Source: Pyropia haitanensis (lineage: Eukaryota; Rhodophyta; Bangiophyceae; Bangiales; Bangiaceae). From it: DNA of 64,000 bases. Where the stretch lies: positions 744,001-808,000 of the forward strand of contig SDUX01000003.1 in the NCBI GenBank assembly GCA_008729055.1. Direction: 5' to 3'. The notes beneath the pieces were generated by a model. It ran no database searches, was not told the origin of the DNA, and saw nothing but the letters and a program-made list of their open reading frames with translations. Positions within the stretch are counted from its first letter, which is position 1. Each line of letters opens with the position of its first letter. Positions 1 through 11,805 of this stretch are shown here, piece by piece. Made by a program: the position numbers and the translations under genes.

Positions 1-848
1 AGCACTGGCGGACGGGGGACTGTGTCGTTCGATATAAACAGCACGCCACGAGTTGAGGGCGGGGGCGGGGAGAGTTGGTCGGGGTGGGCGCGGGGTGGGA
101 GGGAGGCCCTTGCGGCGGTGCGTGAGCCCCAACTGGGAGAACGAGCAGCCGGCGCGGGGGATGGCGGGCGGCACAGCCTGGCAACTGGAAGACTGCGCAC
201 CGGGAAGTACAGCGGCTTGGGAGGGCGACGCCACGGCGTCGGCGGCGGCGGGGGCGCCATGACTGCCGCGCCCCCGTCCCCGGCGCGCGCCCCGTCAACG
301 GCTGACAGGCCGCCTGCCAGCCGCGCACGCCACGCCGGCGCCGCCTATGCCAGCGTGGACACAGGTGGGGGGCCCGCGCCGCCCCCGCGGCCGTACTGGC
401 GCTTGGATGGGGAAAGAGGCGCGGGGCGAGTGTGCTGGAAGGTGCCACGGGGTCTGGTGGGCCCGTCACGTGGGAGGAGGGTGGGGAGGAGGGGAAGCTG
501 GTGCGTCGGGGGGGGGGACTGCGGACGGGGAGGAAGAGAGGGCGCCCTCTGCGGGGCGACGTGGCATCTCGATCGCCACCGTCTGGGCGGGGCATCGCGG
601 CAGCTCGACCACCACCGCTAGCCCGGCGCATCGCGTCGGGGGTGGCGGTACAAGAGGCCGCCGCGGGGGCTTGTAGTCTGGAGCACACCTCCTGGACAGC
701 ACACCCACGGGCGAGAAGCGACGGACGCGCCTCAAGCGCGGGAGCAGCCTGTCGTCTGTGACCCGCTCTGCATCCCCGACCCTCCGCTGCCGCCTCCCAC
801 CTCTCCCCCGCTGTACTCCCCTTGCTCATCCCACGCCTTGCAAACGCG
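1..848. other. Window-edge intergenic/upstream sequence
   Basis: GC-rich sequence before the first supported gene. Several frames are open but read only as Arg/Gly/Pro shadows of the base composition, with no recognisable domain. The last part lies just upstream of the Cys-rich secreted protein and probably holds its 5' leader; the left part could be the tail of a gene beginning outside the window. Nothing else is supported. Confidence 0.4.
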
Positions 849-1772
849 ATGGGACCCCGTGGGTGGATGACCACCCTGCTGGTGGCCGCAGCCGTGGCCT
901 TAACCATTCCACGCCCCGCTGCTGCGATCGACACGCCCACCCCGGCGCCGGTCGTCACGCCGTCGCCTCCGTCGTCGCCGCCGCTGTCGCTCCCCCCGGG
1001 ATCCATTGGCGTCCCGCGCCCCCCCCCGCGGCCGCCCGCGACCACCATCAACGCCACCGCCTGTCTCGCCGCGTACCGCGCCTCTGGCGACGCGGCCGCC
1101 TACCTCTGCTGCATCGATGTATCGCTCGGCTATTGCGCGGGGCAGGGCCTCGAATTTGGTCCCGACGGGGAGGTCTGCACCGTTGACTGGAAGCTGTCGT
1201 TGCCGCTCGGCGGCCGCCAGTGCTGCTTCCGTGCGCTCCCGCCGGAGGGCGCCGCCAACGGCGACGGCGGTCCGCCGCCGCGCCGGCCGCCCGTTGGGCC
1301 GACCGGCAGCTACGGCGCCGGCGTGTCGCCCAGCCTGGACGTTGACTGCCGCGCGTACGGCTGGTGCAGCCGCACCGAACGCACGCGGCCCGCGCCGCCG
1401 GCCGAGGCGGGCGCTCCCGGCTGGGTGACCGCCGAGGCGGTCACCCGGTGTGGCAGCTGGGCGCCAGACGTCTACCGCCGCTGCGACGTGACGCTCTGCC
1501 GCTTCCACAACGAGGTTGGCAGCGCCGGCGGGCGCGTCGGCCGCGGCCTGCGGCTGCCGCCGGCGGCGGACCCCGGCGGTGTTGCGTTTTGTGGGTCCAA
1601 GAGGAACACGCGGCTCGGCTTTGGAACGCCGGCCAAGTGCTGCCTCCGCCGCTCATCCTACTGGGCGCGCGTCCGCTGCTGCAGCACGTGCAAGCGGCGG
1701 CTGGTGCGGGGGCGGTCGGCGTTTGGGTGCTGCTGGGCGGGGCCGCGGCCGAGTGGCAATAAGGGGCGCTAG
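849..1772 (+). CDS. Predicted secreted cysteine-rich protein, unrecognised family
   Basis: An intact 307-residue ORF starting at the ATG at 849. The N-terminus is a clear signal peptide: MGPRGWMTT, then a hydrophobic core LLVAAAVALTI, then an Ala-rich cleavage region ending near AAAID. A Pro/Thr/Ser-rich linker follows (about residues 30-70), and then a domain with about 20 cysteines, several of them paired (YLCCID, QCCF, KCCL, RCCS, GCCW). The even count and the pairs suggest a disulphide-bonded extracellular or wall protein. I do not recognise the family. An in-frame Met (847-852 region is the first Met followed by the hydrophobic core) makes this start more credible than the ATG 27 bases upstream. 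It converges with the CLC gene. No frame break is seen despite local C-runs, so the reading is probably right. Function is unknown. Confidence 0.65.
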   Translation: MGPRGWMTTLLVAAAVALTIPRPAAAIDTPTPAPVVTPSPPSSPPLSLPPGSIGVPRPPPRPPATTINATACLAAYRASGDAAAYLCCIDVSLGYCAGQGLEFGPDGEVCTVDWKLSLPLGGRQCCFRALPPEGAANGDGGPPPRRPPVGPTGSYGAGVSPSLDVDCRAYGWCSRTERTRPAPPAEAGAPGWVTAEAVTRCGSWAPDVYRRCDVTLCRFHNEVGSAGGRVGRGLRLPPAADPGGVAFCGSKRNTRLGFGTPAKCCLRRSSYWARVRCCSTCKRRLVRGRSAFGCCWAGPRPSGNKGR

Positions 1773-2961
1773 TAGGCGGCCGCCGACGAGGGTGAAGGGG
1801 GGGTTGCCGGAGGGGCTGCCGGCAGCCGCCGTCCTTTGATGTGGGGAGGCGAGCGCTGGTGATGGGCATCCCCCGCAGTCGCGACGGCCATATGCTACCA
1901 GTACCTGACGATAGTTTGACACTATTTTATTATTCTGTTCTACGTTTACTTGCTAAACTATGAATACTTGTCCACGGCGCAAAAACACACACCCGATGAG
2001 AAGGACAACAGGCGCCGTGTTCCCCTTCTATCCCCATACACCCACAGCTCCAACCTCCCCGTGCTCTCGATCATGCTGGGTGCCTTGGTGTTGGGCTGTG
2101 GCAAGCCTCACTGGATACTCGTTGCCTCCGACGCGGGTGTGCCAGTTGATATATTTTATTGAGGGCCAGCTCGCCAGACCGCCGCGTGTGCCCGTAGGTC
2201 GGCATAGGTCGGCTGGCAGGCCCCGGGGCGCGAGTAAGTGCCCGTGCCCCCATCAAAGACGGTAAAACGCGTGCAACCGCAGGCGGAGGCAAGCAAGAGA
2301 AAGAATAGACAGAAAGATGCAGGCGCTAGTCGCAAGCAGCGCCAAAGGGCGAAGCAGGGACGGCGGGCGGACGAGCGAGGCCAAACAAACGTGCCGGCCG
2401 TTCGCGGCCGGCGAGTTCCGCCCGCGCCGACCCCTTCTACCCCCAGACGGGGACAGGTGGCCTGGTTGGGCCGGATACGGGGTAACCGAGTCCCCGGATC
2501 CCCCCCACACAAGTACACTCCAGCCCAGTCCAGAGATGTACAATAATGACAAAGAGCCAGGCAAGGCACCCGCTAGCTAGGCCAGCGTCAGTAACCCCCT
2601 TACCAAGCGACAACAAGACGCACGACCTGGGCGTCGGTCAGGTCTAGTGGCTGAGCACACCCTGCTCCTGGCCAATCCCGACTGGTGCGTAGCCGCGTGC
2701 GCCGCGGTCACCAGAGCGCGGTGGCAGCACAGCGGTGGCGACAGCGGCGGCGGCGAGCCGCGGTCGCCACCGGCAGCTGTAGGGGTGACTCCCATTGGAC
2801 AGGCCCGCGCGGGCCGCCGTCCTGGTCAGCGACGCGCACCGGCGCCTCGCCGTCCCGTCCCGGAACAGCAGCGCGCGGGCGCCCACAGGCGGGACCCCCC
2901 GCGGCCGTCACGGTGGCGGAAACAAAAACGGCGCGCCCTTCCCCCCCTGCCGCCCAAACCG
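1773..2961. other. Convergent intergenic region with an AT-richer pocket
   Basis: This lies between the 3' ends of the Cys-rich gene (+) and the CLC channel gene (-). About 1900-2160 is clearly less GC-rich than the flanks (ttattttattattctg near 1923, gatatattttatt near 2149) and probably carries the 3' untranslated end of the first gene. Short ORFs here show no family features. No RNA gene recognised. Confidence 0.4.
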
Positions 2962-5900
2962 TCAGGGCGGCGGCGGCGGCCGCCGCGGCGGCGCCTCCCC
3001 CTCCGCCCCTCCCCCCCCCTCCGTCGCCGCCTCGCGCCCCCGTCCCCCCCCCCCCCCCTCCGCGGAGAGCGCGTAAAACACGTCGATGAACCGCGCCTTG
3101 GACAGGACACCCACGTACGCCCCCCCCGCCCCCGTCACAAACATCTGCGCCACGGACAGGGCGGTGAACAGGTGGGCGACCTTCCAAAACGGCGTCCGTG
3201 CCGTCACCGCAAACGGCGTCGGGTTGACCGCCGCCGCGCCGACCGCCGGGTCGTAGCCGGCGAGCAGCGGCAGGGGGGTGGCCGCCACCGCCGCGGCGGT
3301 CGTGCCGTCGGCGAGCGCCACCGCCGCCGCCTCCGCCGCCGCCGCCGCCGCCGTCGCGGCGGCGGCGTCATCCCCGCCACCGCTGGCGGCCGCCGCGCCG
3401 CGTGCGGCGCCGCCGCCGCCGGTCGCCCCATACCCGCCGCCGTCCGCGCCGCCCGCCGGCGGCGGCGCCGCCACCGCCGCGGCAATGACCGCGTCCACCT
3501 CCCGCTGCAGCCGGTGCCGGCTGACCGCGCCGAGCAGCACCCCGCCGCCGGGCGCATCCACCACCGCCACGGTCGTCCAGCCGTCCGCGCCGGCCAGCAG
3601 GCCGCACACCTCCCCAACCGTAATCCCCGGCCACGTCACCCGCCCGCACGCGGCGGGGGGCGGTGCCGCCGTCGTCGCGTCCCGCCGCCGCCGCCGCCCA
3701 CCATCGTCGTCGCCGCCGCGGCCGCCGCCGCGGCCGCCCCCTCCGCCCCCCCCCGCGGCCGCTGGCGGCGGCGGCGCGGCGACGAGGTCCGCGGCGGTCC
3801 ACAGGCTGGCCGCGTCCCGCCACCCCCCCTCCCCCCCCCGCGTGCGCTCGCGCGGGCCGTACACGTACGGCAGCCGCCGGCGGCGCAGGATGTCACTGAA
3901 CAGGTCGTGCGTGATGGCCTGCGCCGTCGCGTAGGCGGTGACGCCCGACACGGTCAGCGCGAGGATGCTGACCCCCCCCCCCGTCAGCTCGACCATGACC
4001 ATCCCAATGCTGACCGTCTGCATGACGCCCGTCGTCAGGCCCGCCGCGCCCAGCACCGCGTACGTGCGCGGGTCGAGCCAGGGGAGGCGGCCGGGGAAGG
4101 CGGCGAGGAGCGCCTCGGCCGCGGCGCGGCCACCCGCGGCGCCCGTCTGAAAGATGGGGAGGAACGCGCCCGCCGGCAGCGGCAGCAGCAGCGACACGAC
4201 CGTCAGCACCCACTTGACCGCCGCGAGTACCGCCAGCGTCACCGCCGACGTGTAGCGGGAGGGCAGGCCGCCCGGCGCGTCGGGCGGCAGCAGCCACCGG
4301 GGCAGCGCAATGTACGCGGTGCGGCCGCCGCCGACGGCGGTCGGCGTGTTGAACAGCCGCAGCAGGCCGTCGCGCTGGGTGGGCGCCCACATGACCCCCC
4401 CCAGGGACCACGCAATGAGCGTGTGGGCGGTCACAAAGCCCGCCACCAGCGCCACCGTGCGGCGGGGGTGGGCGGGCGGCGCGGCGGCGGCGACGGCGCG
4501 GCTGGCCCAGCGGATGGCGCCGACGAGCGCGGCGCCGGCGAGGCCACACGCGGCGCCGAGGGCGGCCTGCAGCGCCACGTTGGCGAGCAGCGCCGCCGGC
4601 GGCGCGGGCGGCGGCTCGAGCGCAAAGTACACGACGCCCGCCACGTCAAACGCCCAGAGCGTGACCGTGTAGCCCGCGACGACCGTGTACAGCATCAGCG
4701 GCAGCCAGTGGACCGGAAACGTCGCGGCGGCCAGCTCAATCGTCAGCAGCGTCGCGCCAATGGGCGTGCCAAACGTGGCGCCAATGCCCGCCGCCGCCGC
4801 CGCCGCGCACGCCATCATCTGGTCCCGCGCGCTGCCCGCGAGCGCCGGGAAGAGCGTCAGCCGGCCGACAAACGCCGACAGGATGACCGCCATGGACGCG
4901 TACGGCCCCATGACGCCGTACGAGAGGCCCGACGCGAGCGCCAGCGGCAGGCCCACCGCCTTGGCGAGCAGCGCGCCCCCCGACAGCGCGCCCGGCAGGT
5001 ACGTGCCGGCGAGGAAGCACTTGATCTCGGGCACCCCCGAGCCCGCCGCGTACCGCCCGCCCGCCCGCCGCGTCACGCCCAGCGCCGCGACCGCCGCGGC
5101 GACGCGGAGGGCGGTGGTGACGGCGAGCGCCGCGGCGGGGCCCGCCGCCGCGTCGGCCGCGGCGGTGACCGCGTCCCGGCCCGCCACGAGGCCCCGGGTG
5201 GTGAGCGTCACGAGGTGGCACAGCGGGAAGACCGCCACGCCGAGGAGGCCGAGGTAGACGAGGCACCCGGCGGGCACCGCCGCGTCGTCGGCAATGGGGC
5301 GCCGCCACGGCCACCGCGCACCGTCCGCGGCGGCACGGTCGGCGAGCGGCAGCCGCCGCTCGTGCTGGGGCGGGCGCCCGCCGCCACCACCACCGCCGCC
5401 GCCGCCGCCGCCGCCGCCGACGCCGCCGCCGCCGCCGCCGCCGTGGCGGCCACCATTGCCACCGCCGCCGCCGCGCCTCTTGCCACCGCCATCCCCCCAG
5501 CCGGCGCCATCGTCGCTGCCGTCCCACCCACCCGCGTCACGGGTCGTCGACCGCGCCCGCCGCCGCCGCCGCCGCCGCCGCGGCGCCACGCCCGACGCCT
5601 CCGCCGCCACATCCAACGTCGCGCGCCCCCCCCCCACCCCCCCCCCCCCCCCACCCCCCCCCGCCCCCCCCCCGGCGGCACCCTCCCATCCCCCCCCCCC
5701 CCGACAGGCGGCTATACACCCCCGCCCGTGCGGCGGCAGCCGCCGGCGCCGGCGTCGGCGCCGCCCCCCCCCCCTCCGCGGCGGCCGCCGTCTCCGCGCG
5801 GCACCAGCGGTCGGCGATCGCGGCGGGCACGGCGGAGCGGACGAGCGCGTTGGACGCGTGGTACCGGCCGAGCGCGGGGGGGGGGGCGGCGGGGGCGGGG

Positions 5901-6068
5901 GGGAGGGGGGGGAGGGGGGGGGGGGAGCCCCGCCCCCGCCGCCGCTGCCGCCACCGCGTCGACGGCCGGGCGCTCGGGGGGGGGCCCCGCCGGCCTGGAA
6001 CGCCCGGCGGGTGGCGAGGAGCGGCTGCGCCTCGGCGTCACTGCCCGTGTCGGCGGCGGCGGCACCGC

Positions 6069-6100
<32 letters not shown>

Positions 6101-6330
6101 CCACCGCCACCGCCGCCGCCACCGTCGCGGCCGTCGCCGCCGCCACCGTCGCGGCCGTCGCCGTCGCCGCCGCCACCAGCGCTCCCCCCCCCGCCACCCC
6201 CCCCCCCCCCCATCAACCGTCACACCGACCAACCCCCCCCCCCCCCCCCCCCGCGCCCCCCCCCCCCCCCCCCACTCCCCCCCCAACCCGAGTGCCCGCC
6301 GCAGCCGCGTCCGCGCCTCCCGCCGCCGCC

Positions 6331-6386
<56 letters not shown>

Positions 6387-7072
6387 TCGGCCGGCCGACG
6401 GCGCGGGCGGCCGCCGCGGCCGCCACGGGCGGGCGGTGCGTCGGCGGCGGCGGCGGCACCCCCCCCGCCGCCGCCGCCGGTGGCGGCGGCGATGGCCGTC
6501 GCGGCGGTGCCGCCCGTCCAGTCGGCGGTGTGGGCGGCGTCGAGGAGGTCGACAAAGATGGCTTCGTGGCGGGTGGGGGGGCCCCCTGGGGGGGGGGGGG
6601 GGGGGAGGGCGCCGCCCGCCGGTCGTGCCGGGGGGGGGGGGGGCCGCGCTGGTGGGAAGGGGGGGGGGAGGGTCTCGCGTCCGCGCGTGACGCTGTCGCT
6701 GGCGTCGTCGGTGGCGCTGCTGCTGCTGCTGCTGCCGCCGCCGCCGCCGTCGCTGCTGCTGCTGCGGGCGCCGCCGCCGCGCGCGTCGAGGCCCGACGAC
6801 TCGGCCGAGTCGACCGCGGATGGCGGGGTGGCCGCGGCGGTGGCCGCGCCCCGCGTCGTGCCGTCACCGCCACCGCCGCCGCCGCCGCCGCCACCGCCGC
6901 CGCGGCTGCCGCCGCTACCGGCCGCCACGTCCGCTGGACGGTCCGACCAGTCGGCGCGGCCGCGGCGTGGGGAAGGGAGCTGCAGCGTCTGGGCGCCGCC
7001 GCCGGCGGCAGCGGCGGCGGCAGCGGCGGCGGCGGCACCGCCGCGGCCCGCCGGCGGTGGGGAGCTGTCCAT
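2962..7072 (-). CDS. CLC-family chloride channel with CBS domains (frame-interrupted N-terminus)
   Basis: A eukaryotic CLC chloride channel. The long frame ending at the TGA at 2962-2964 holds the whole membrane domain: GSGVPEIK (helix D selectivity motif), FGTPIGATL, LPAGAFLP (helix N), then two CBS-like segments (VTWPGITVGEV..., TPFAVTARTPFWKV...) separated by Gly/Ala inserts. The usual GKEGP motif reads GVMGP, so the gating glutamate is Met. The proton-glutamate site (normally LEE) reads IEL. By family knowledge both changes favour a channel over a Cl-/H+ exchanger (inference). The N-terminal part, with an acidic EAIFVDLLDAAHTADW segment, lies in another frame from the ATG at 7072; the frame changes within about 6186-6290, 5876-5930 and 5632-5710, all C/G-run tracts. 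It diverges from the GT34 gene. The identity is certain; the exact N-terminus is not. Confidence 0.88.
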
Positions 7073-7723
7073 AGCAGTGCCCCCGCGGCGGGCGTGCGCC
7101 CGACCTTGGGGGGGGGGTGGATGCGGCAGAGCGTGACGGTGGTGGTAGGGGTGGTGGGGAGGGGGAGCCCACCGGCGGGGAGGGCGCGCCGCGGCTTGGC
7201 GACCTGTGCCCGCCAAGGGGGGGACTGACGCCGCCGCCGGGGGCCGCGGACCGCGGCCGCCGCCCATGGCTGAAAGGCACACGAGAGAGAGATGTTGGGC
7301 AGATCTACAAACCTCTCTGGTCCATCTGGATCTCCGCTGCCAGCAACGTGATCTCATTGGATGAAGTAGCGTATTCTCTGTGCAACTCTCTTGTGGCGAT
7401 ACCGTCTGACGCCCGTGTCATGGCACGAATGAAAAAGTGCGCTCCAAAACCGGACCTCGACTGTTTTCGTTCAGCCTCTTTGGTCAGCAGGAAAACGAAC
7501 CAGAACACGTTGAGGGAACGTGGACGTACTTGGGTGAGTCGATTGCATTGCTTCTTGTCTTGACCCGCCCGCTGCGCCGTGCGGCTCACGCGTCCGCTGA
7601 CGGTGACCGTGACCAGTCGACGCCCCCCCGCCGCGGCGGCGAGCCCGCACGCTTCCTCGGTGGGCGACGGCCCCGGCTTTGTTCCCGTCTGTGTGTCCCA
7701 TTGGGCCCCCCTCCATTGCGGCC
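7073..7723. promoter_or_regulatory. Shared divergent promoter region, CLC / GT34
   Basis: The 650 bases between two divergent start codons. About 7280-7560 is a low-GC island in GC-rich surroundings. It holds ATTGG (inverted CCAAT) at 7356-7360 and 7700-7704. Its position makes a bidirectional promoter likely; no TATA box is evident. Inferred from context. Confidence 0.45.
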
Positions 7724-7752
7724 ATGGCACCCTCCCTGGCCTTGCGCGTCGC

Positions 7753-7788
<36 letters not shown>

Positions 7789-8893
7789 CGCTGCCGTGGT
7801 CGCCGGGGCGGCACCCGCCGCCGCCGGGGCGGCGGCCGGCGGGGCCCCCCCGGCGGCGCCCGCCACCCTCTCCCCCGACCGCATTGCGCTCCTCCACATG
7901 GTCAACGACGTGTGGTTCTTCCAGGAGCTCGCCGCGACGACGCTGGCCAACAAGCGCCGCTACGCCGCCCGCCACGGCTACGAGCTGGTCGTCCACACGC
8001 CGACCGAGACGTCGGGCCTGCTCGTCCCGTCCGCCGCGTGTGGCACGGCCGCCGCGGCGTCCACCGCGGCACACGTGCGGCCTGACCAGGCCGGTGGCGG
8101 CGGTGCCGACGGCCGCTGCTGGGCGCCGGCGGGTGCCTTTGCGCTCGACGACCGGGCGCCGACGTTTGGGAAGATCAAGCTCGCGCTCGCCGCGTGCGCC
8201 GGCCGTGACGACTACTGGCTGCTGTGGACGGACGCGGACGCGCTGGTGGTCAACCAGAGCGTGCCGCTGACGCGCCTCGTCGACGACGCGTACGACATCC
8301 TCGCGTCCAAGGACTGGTTCATGCTCAACGCGGGGGTGCTGCTGCTGCGGTGCAGCGCGTGGAACGTGGCGTTCCTCTCCCGCGTGTACGCGGCGTCCCA
8401 GTTTGACAACGCGGTGGCGCTCGACCAGAGCGCCCTCGCCGAGTTTATGGACGCCCCCGACGCGGCGCCGCACGTCAAGTGGCTGCCCAAGTGGGCGATG
8501 AACGTCTACACCGAGGAGTACCGGCCGGGGGACTTTCTGGTGCACTTGGCGGGCAAACTGTACGAGGCGACGCCGACGGGCACCGCCGCGATCGCGCGGC
8601 AGCTGGACGTCTTTTCGCGCACCGAGGACGTGTCGCTGATCGAGGCGTTCTTCGACACCCGCTACCTCCTCGGCTCCTACTCGGGCACGTGCGTCGTCAA
8701 GCAGGGGGAGGAGCGCGACTGCCCGCAGAGGGACAAGCGGCGGCTGATGCTCGACGCGCCGCTCGGCGACTGGTCCACCCCCGACCGGTACAAGCACGTG
8801 CAGCTGCGGCACGCGTCCAACAAGGGGTGGACCGACGCCGCGGACGTGCCGGGCGCGATGGACATCAAGGTGCGGAGAGTTGCCAAGGTGTAA
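7724..8893 (+). CDS. GT34-family (galactosyl/xylosyl/mannosyl-type) glycosyltransferase
   Basis: An intact 389-residue protein. The start at 7724 sits in GGCCATGGC and is followed by a hydrophobic Ala/Val signal anchor, as expected for a type II Golgi enzyme. The catalytic domain starts near residue 45 (IALLHMVNDVWFF). It contains HGYELVVHTP, then KIKLALAAC, the DxD nucleotide-sugar/metal motif in LLWTDADALVV, LNAGVLLLRCSAW, LDQSALAEF and KWAMNVYTEEYRPGDFLVHLAGK-type sequence near the end. This order and these motifs are those of glycosyltransferase family 34 (Gma12/Mnn10 of fungi, xyloglucan and galactomannan transferases of plants). The donor sugar and acceptor cannot be told from the sequence. 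A cell-wall or N-glycan role in the Golgi is inferred. It has two Cys-rich stretches (SAACGT..., GTCVV...RDCPQ). The stop is TAA at 8891. Confidence 0.9.
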
Positions 8894-9526
8894 AGGGGGG
8901 CGTCAGAGAGGGGTGGGTGGGTGCAGTGGTGGTGAGCAGGGGATGGGAAGGATGGTGAGCAGGGGGTGTGGGGCAGCAGAACCGTGCGAGGGGACCACCG
9001 CAGAGTCTGGGACTGGGGCGCAGTGGCGAGCGGTGGCTGCTCGCTGAATGACTCGGCGCGGCAACACAGTCAGTCTGCCCCGCCGCCCGACGCGCGGTCC
9101 TTGAAGGACCACTGGGGCTGCGCAGTGGCCAGGGGCGGTGTGTGCTCGACAGAGAAGGACGGGCGGTAGAAAGGGGCTGCAAGGGACTACGACCATGGGC
9201 CGGCGTGCCTCGCAGGTAGGAACCACGGTCGCGTGGCCGTACGTTTCCAGGTGCGCAGCCGTCGCGACGACCGATAAAGATGTATACTACAGTTCCTCGA
9301 CCACTGGCCCCGGCGACACCATGCCCAGGGTGACCCCACCACAAACGCACACCCCATCCCCGCGTGGCCGCTGTCCGCTTCCACGACCCAACCGCCCACC
9401 CACCCACCCGACCCCACCCCCGAGTTCCCAGGCGAGAGTGATCCGTGACTGGGGCTCGGCCCTTCCGCCCCTCCCCCCCTCCCCCTACCCCCTCTCAGCG
9501 CACCGTAGAGCTCTTGGTCAGCCTGT
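8894..9526. other. Convergent intergenic region
   Basis: 630 bases between the stops of the GT34 gene (+) and the hemerythrin-like gene (-). It holds moderately GC-rich sequence with some A/T-richer text around 9270-9300 (gataaagatgtatactac) that may belong to a 3' end. No gene recognised. Confidence 0.35.
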
Positions 9527-11805
9527 TCAGGCTGGTCTGCCGCCTGGACCCACCCCCCCCCCCCCGGCCGCCGCCGTCGCCGGCGCCCCCCTCCCCCGGC
9601 TCGGCCCCCGCAGCCGCCGCTCGTACCGCTGCTGCTTGTGCCACGCCTCGTCCACCGCCCGCCCGTGGCGCGTCGCGGCGGCGGCGCCCGACGCGGCCAG
9701 CGCGGCCGCGACCGGCCGGCGGGCGGCGGCGCCCAGCCGCGACCGCCGCCACGCGTCGGCCACGTCGGCGGGGAGCGGGCGGAGGAGCAGCGGCAGCGTC
9801 GGGCCGGGACGGCCCGCCGCCCAGCGCGCGACGCGCCGCTCCAGTTGCCGCACGTCCGACTCGACAAAGAGCAGCCGCACGACGGAGAGGAGGGTGCGCT
9901 CCTGGACGCCCAGGTAGGACAGGAGCTTGGTCGCAAACGCGTCGCAGGCGGCCTGCAGCGCGGTCAGGCCGGCGGTCACGTCGGGGGGAGGAGCCGCGGG
10001 GGCGCCGCGGAAGCGGCTCGGCCGCGGCGGCGGCGGCGCGGGGTTGTCGGTCGCCGCTGCTGCCGCCGCCGCCGCCGCCGCGGCGTCCGCGTCCGCGTCC
10101 GCGTCGGCGCCCGCCGGCGGCGGCGGCGCAGCCCCGTGGGCATGGAGGCGCCGTCGGAGCTTGGTGGCGACGCGCCCCCCCCCGCCGTCGCCGCCCCCGC
10201 CCCTCTCTCCCCAGTCTCGACCGCCGGCAGCGTCGCGCACAGGCGGACGAGGCCGTCAAGCGCGACGAGCACGTCCGCCTTGATGGCCGCCCGCCCCGCC
10301 AGCGGCGACCGCTCGTCGAGCTTGTACTTGTGCTGCAGCCACGCAAACAGCAGCACCTCCTCCCCCGCCAGCAGGTCCGCCACAAACGCGGTGGACGTGG
10401 CGACCCAGTCGGCGAGGCCGCGCCAGTCGGGCCTGCCCAGGTCCAGCGCCCGGCACTGGAGGGACGCCACCAGCACGTACAGGCCCGACAGCTCCGCCTT
10501 GAGCGCGTTGTGGAAGAGCGCGAGCGCGTCGGTCGACCACGACGCGCCGTCCGCGGCGCCGTACGGGGTTGCGACGATTGTTGGCATCCGAAACACCTGT
10601 TCCGACAGCGACTGCACGCGCGCCAGGCGCGCCGCCTCTTTTTGCTCGCCCGTCGGGGGAGGGGGGCGCCGGAACGACAGCCGCCGCGTGGGGGAGCCCA
10701 CCAGGCTCTGCGACCGCCCCGCCGCGAGGCGCCGGCCGCCGCCGCCGCCGCCGCGGCGGCCACCGCCGCCCCCATCGCCAGCGCCTTCGCTGCCGTCACC
10801 GCCGTCGCCGCCGCCACCGCCGCCGCCGCCGCCCGCGTCCCGGTCGCGGGAGCCCCCCACCGGCCGCGCCGCCAGCAGCGCCGACAGGGCGCGGGAGGAG
10901 GCGAGCCGCACCGTCCGTGGGCGCTTGGCATCGGCCAGCGGCGGCGGCGGCTCCCTCTCGCCCGTCGTGCCCGGCGGCAGCGCCGCCCACCCCACCGACG
11001 GCGCGTCGGCGACCGTCCCCCCCCCTCCCCCCCCTCCTCCCCCTCCTCGTCACCACCAACGGGGCCACCCCGTGACGCGCCCGACGATGCGGCGCTGTCG
11101 TCGCCCTCAGCGGGCACACCCGCCGCCAGCAGCGGCGGCGGCGTCGACGGCCGCGACGCGGGGTGTGGTTGCTCCCCGTGGCCACTGCCCGCACCGCCAT
11201 CGGCGGAACGGCGGGGGCGGCCTGCGACGGCCGCCGCGACAGGCGGGGGGGGCGGCGGCGACGGCGGCGCGGCAGCGTCCGCCCTGCCCGCCGCCGCCGC
11301 CCTGCCGCCATCCGCGCCACCGCCAGGCCGCCCCTCTGCCGCCCCCCCCGCCGCCGCCCCCCCCCACCCGCCACCGACCGCCGCGGCGTGCGCGGCGGGG
11401 TGCCCGCCGGCTCCCCCCCCCCCCCTCCCCCCCCCCCCCCACCTCACGGCCAAACGCGGCGCCCGACGACCGCGGCGTCCGCGGTGGGGTGCCGAGCTTG
11501 CGGGCGACCAGCTCGGCGGCCGTCTGCGTGGTCGTTGCGCCAACGGCGGCGGCAGCGGCGGCCGCCGTTGGCGAGCCGCCGCCCCCCCCCCCGCCGTCCG
11601 CGCCGCCCGCGCCGCCGCCGGCGCTGCCGCTGCTCGCCGTCGACGACCGCCGCGGCGACCGGACGGTGACGGAGCGGCGGCGTTCGAGCGCCACCGCCGA
11701 CGCCGTGACAGCAGCAGTGAGCGACGCAGAGGCGGGGGAGAAGGGGTCCAGGTGGGGGACCCCGTGCCGGGGGGACACCCCGTCGGCACGGTCCGAGAGC
11801 GCCAC
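9527..11805 (-). CDS. Hemerythrin (HHE)-like helical protein with degenerate metal ligands (frame-interrupted)
   Basis: One locus in four frame segments, all on the minus strand. The N-terminus (11805 downwards, MALSDRADGVSPRHG...) is Ser/Thr/Pro-rich. An acidic stretch (GGDEEGEEGGEGGG) lies in a second frame near 11030-11100. The core, about 10995-10190, carries LFHNALKAEL, DWVATSTAFVADLLAGEEVLLFAWLQHKYK. After a C-run at 10175-10183 the reading continues with AFATKLLSYLGVQERTLL and QLERRVARW down to the TGA at 9527-9529. Helix spacing resembles the four-helix HHE/hemerythrin fold of plant and algal proteins, but only the first HN is kept; the usual HH..EE and HL..EE ligands are mostly lost. 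Metal binding is therefore doubtful. The family call rests on pattern, not on a search. The true start may lie further upstream. Confidence 0.5.

Noticed and set aside
2640..2680. tagtggctgagc resembles a tRNA A-box
   Set aside because: No B-box (GGTTCGANNCC) follows within 100 bases, and no cloverleaf folds.
2647..6690. A 1347-residue + strand ORF over the CLC gene
   Set aside because: Only Arg/Pro/Ala runs; a mirror of the conserved minus-strand CLC protein.
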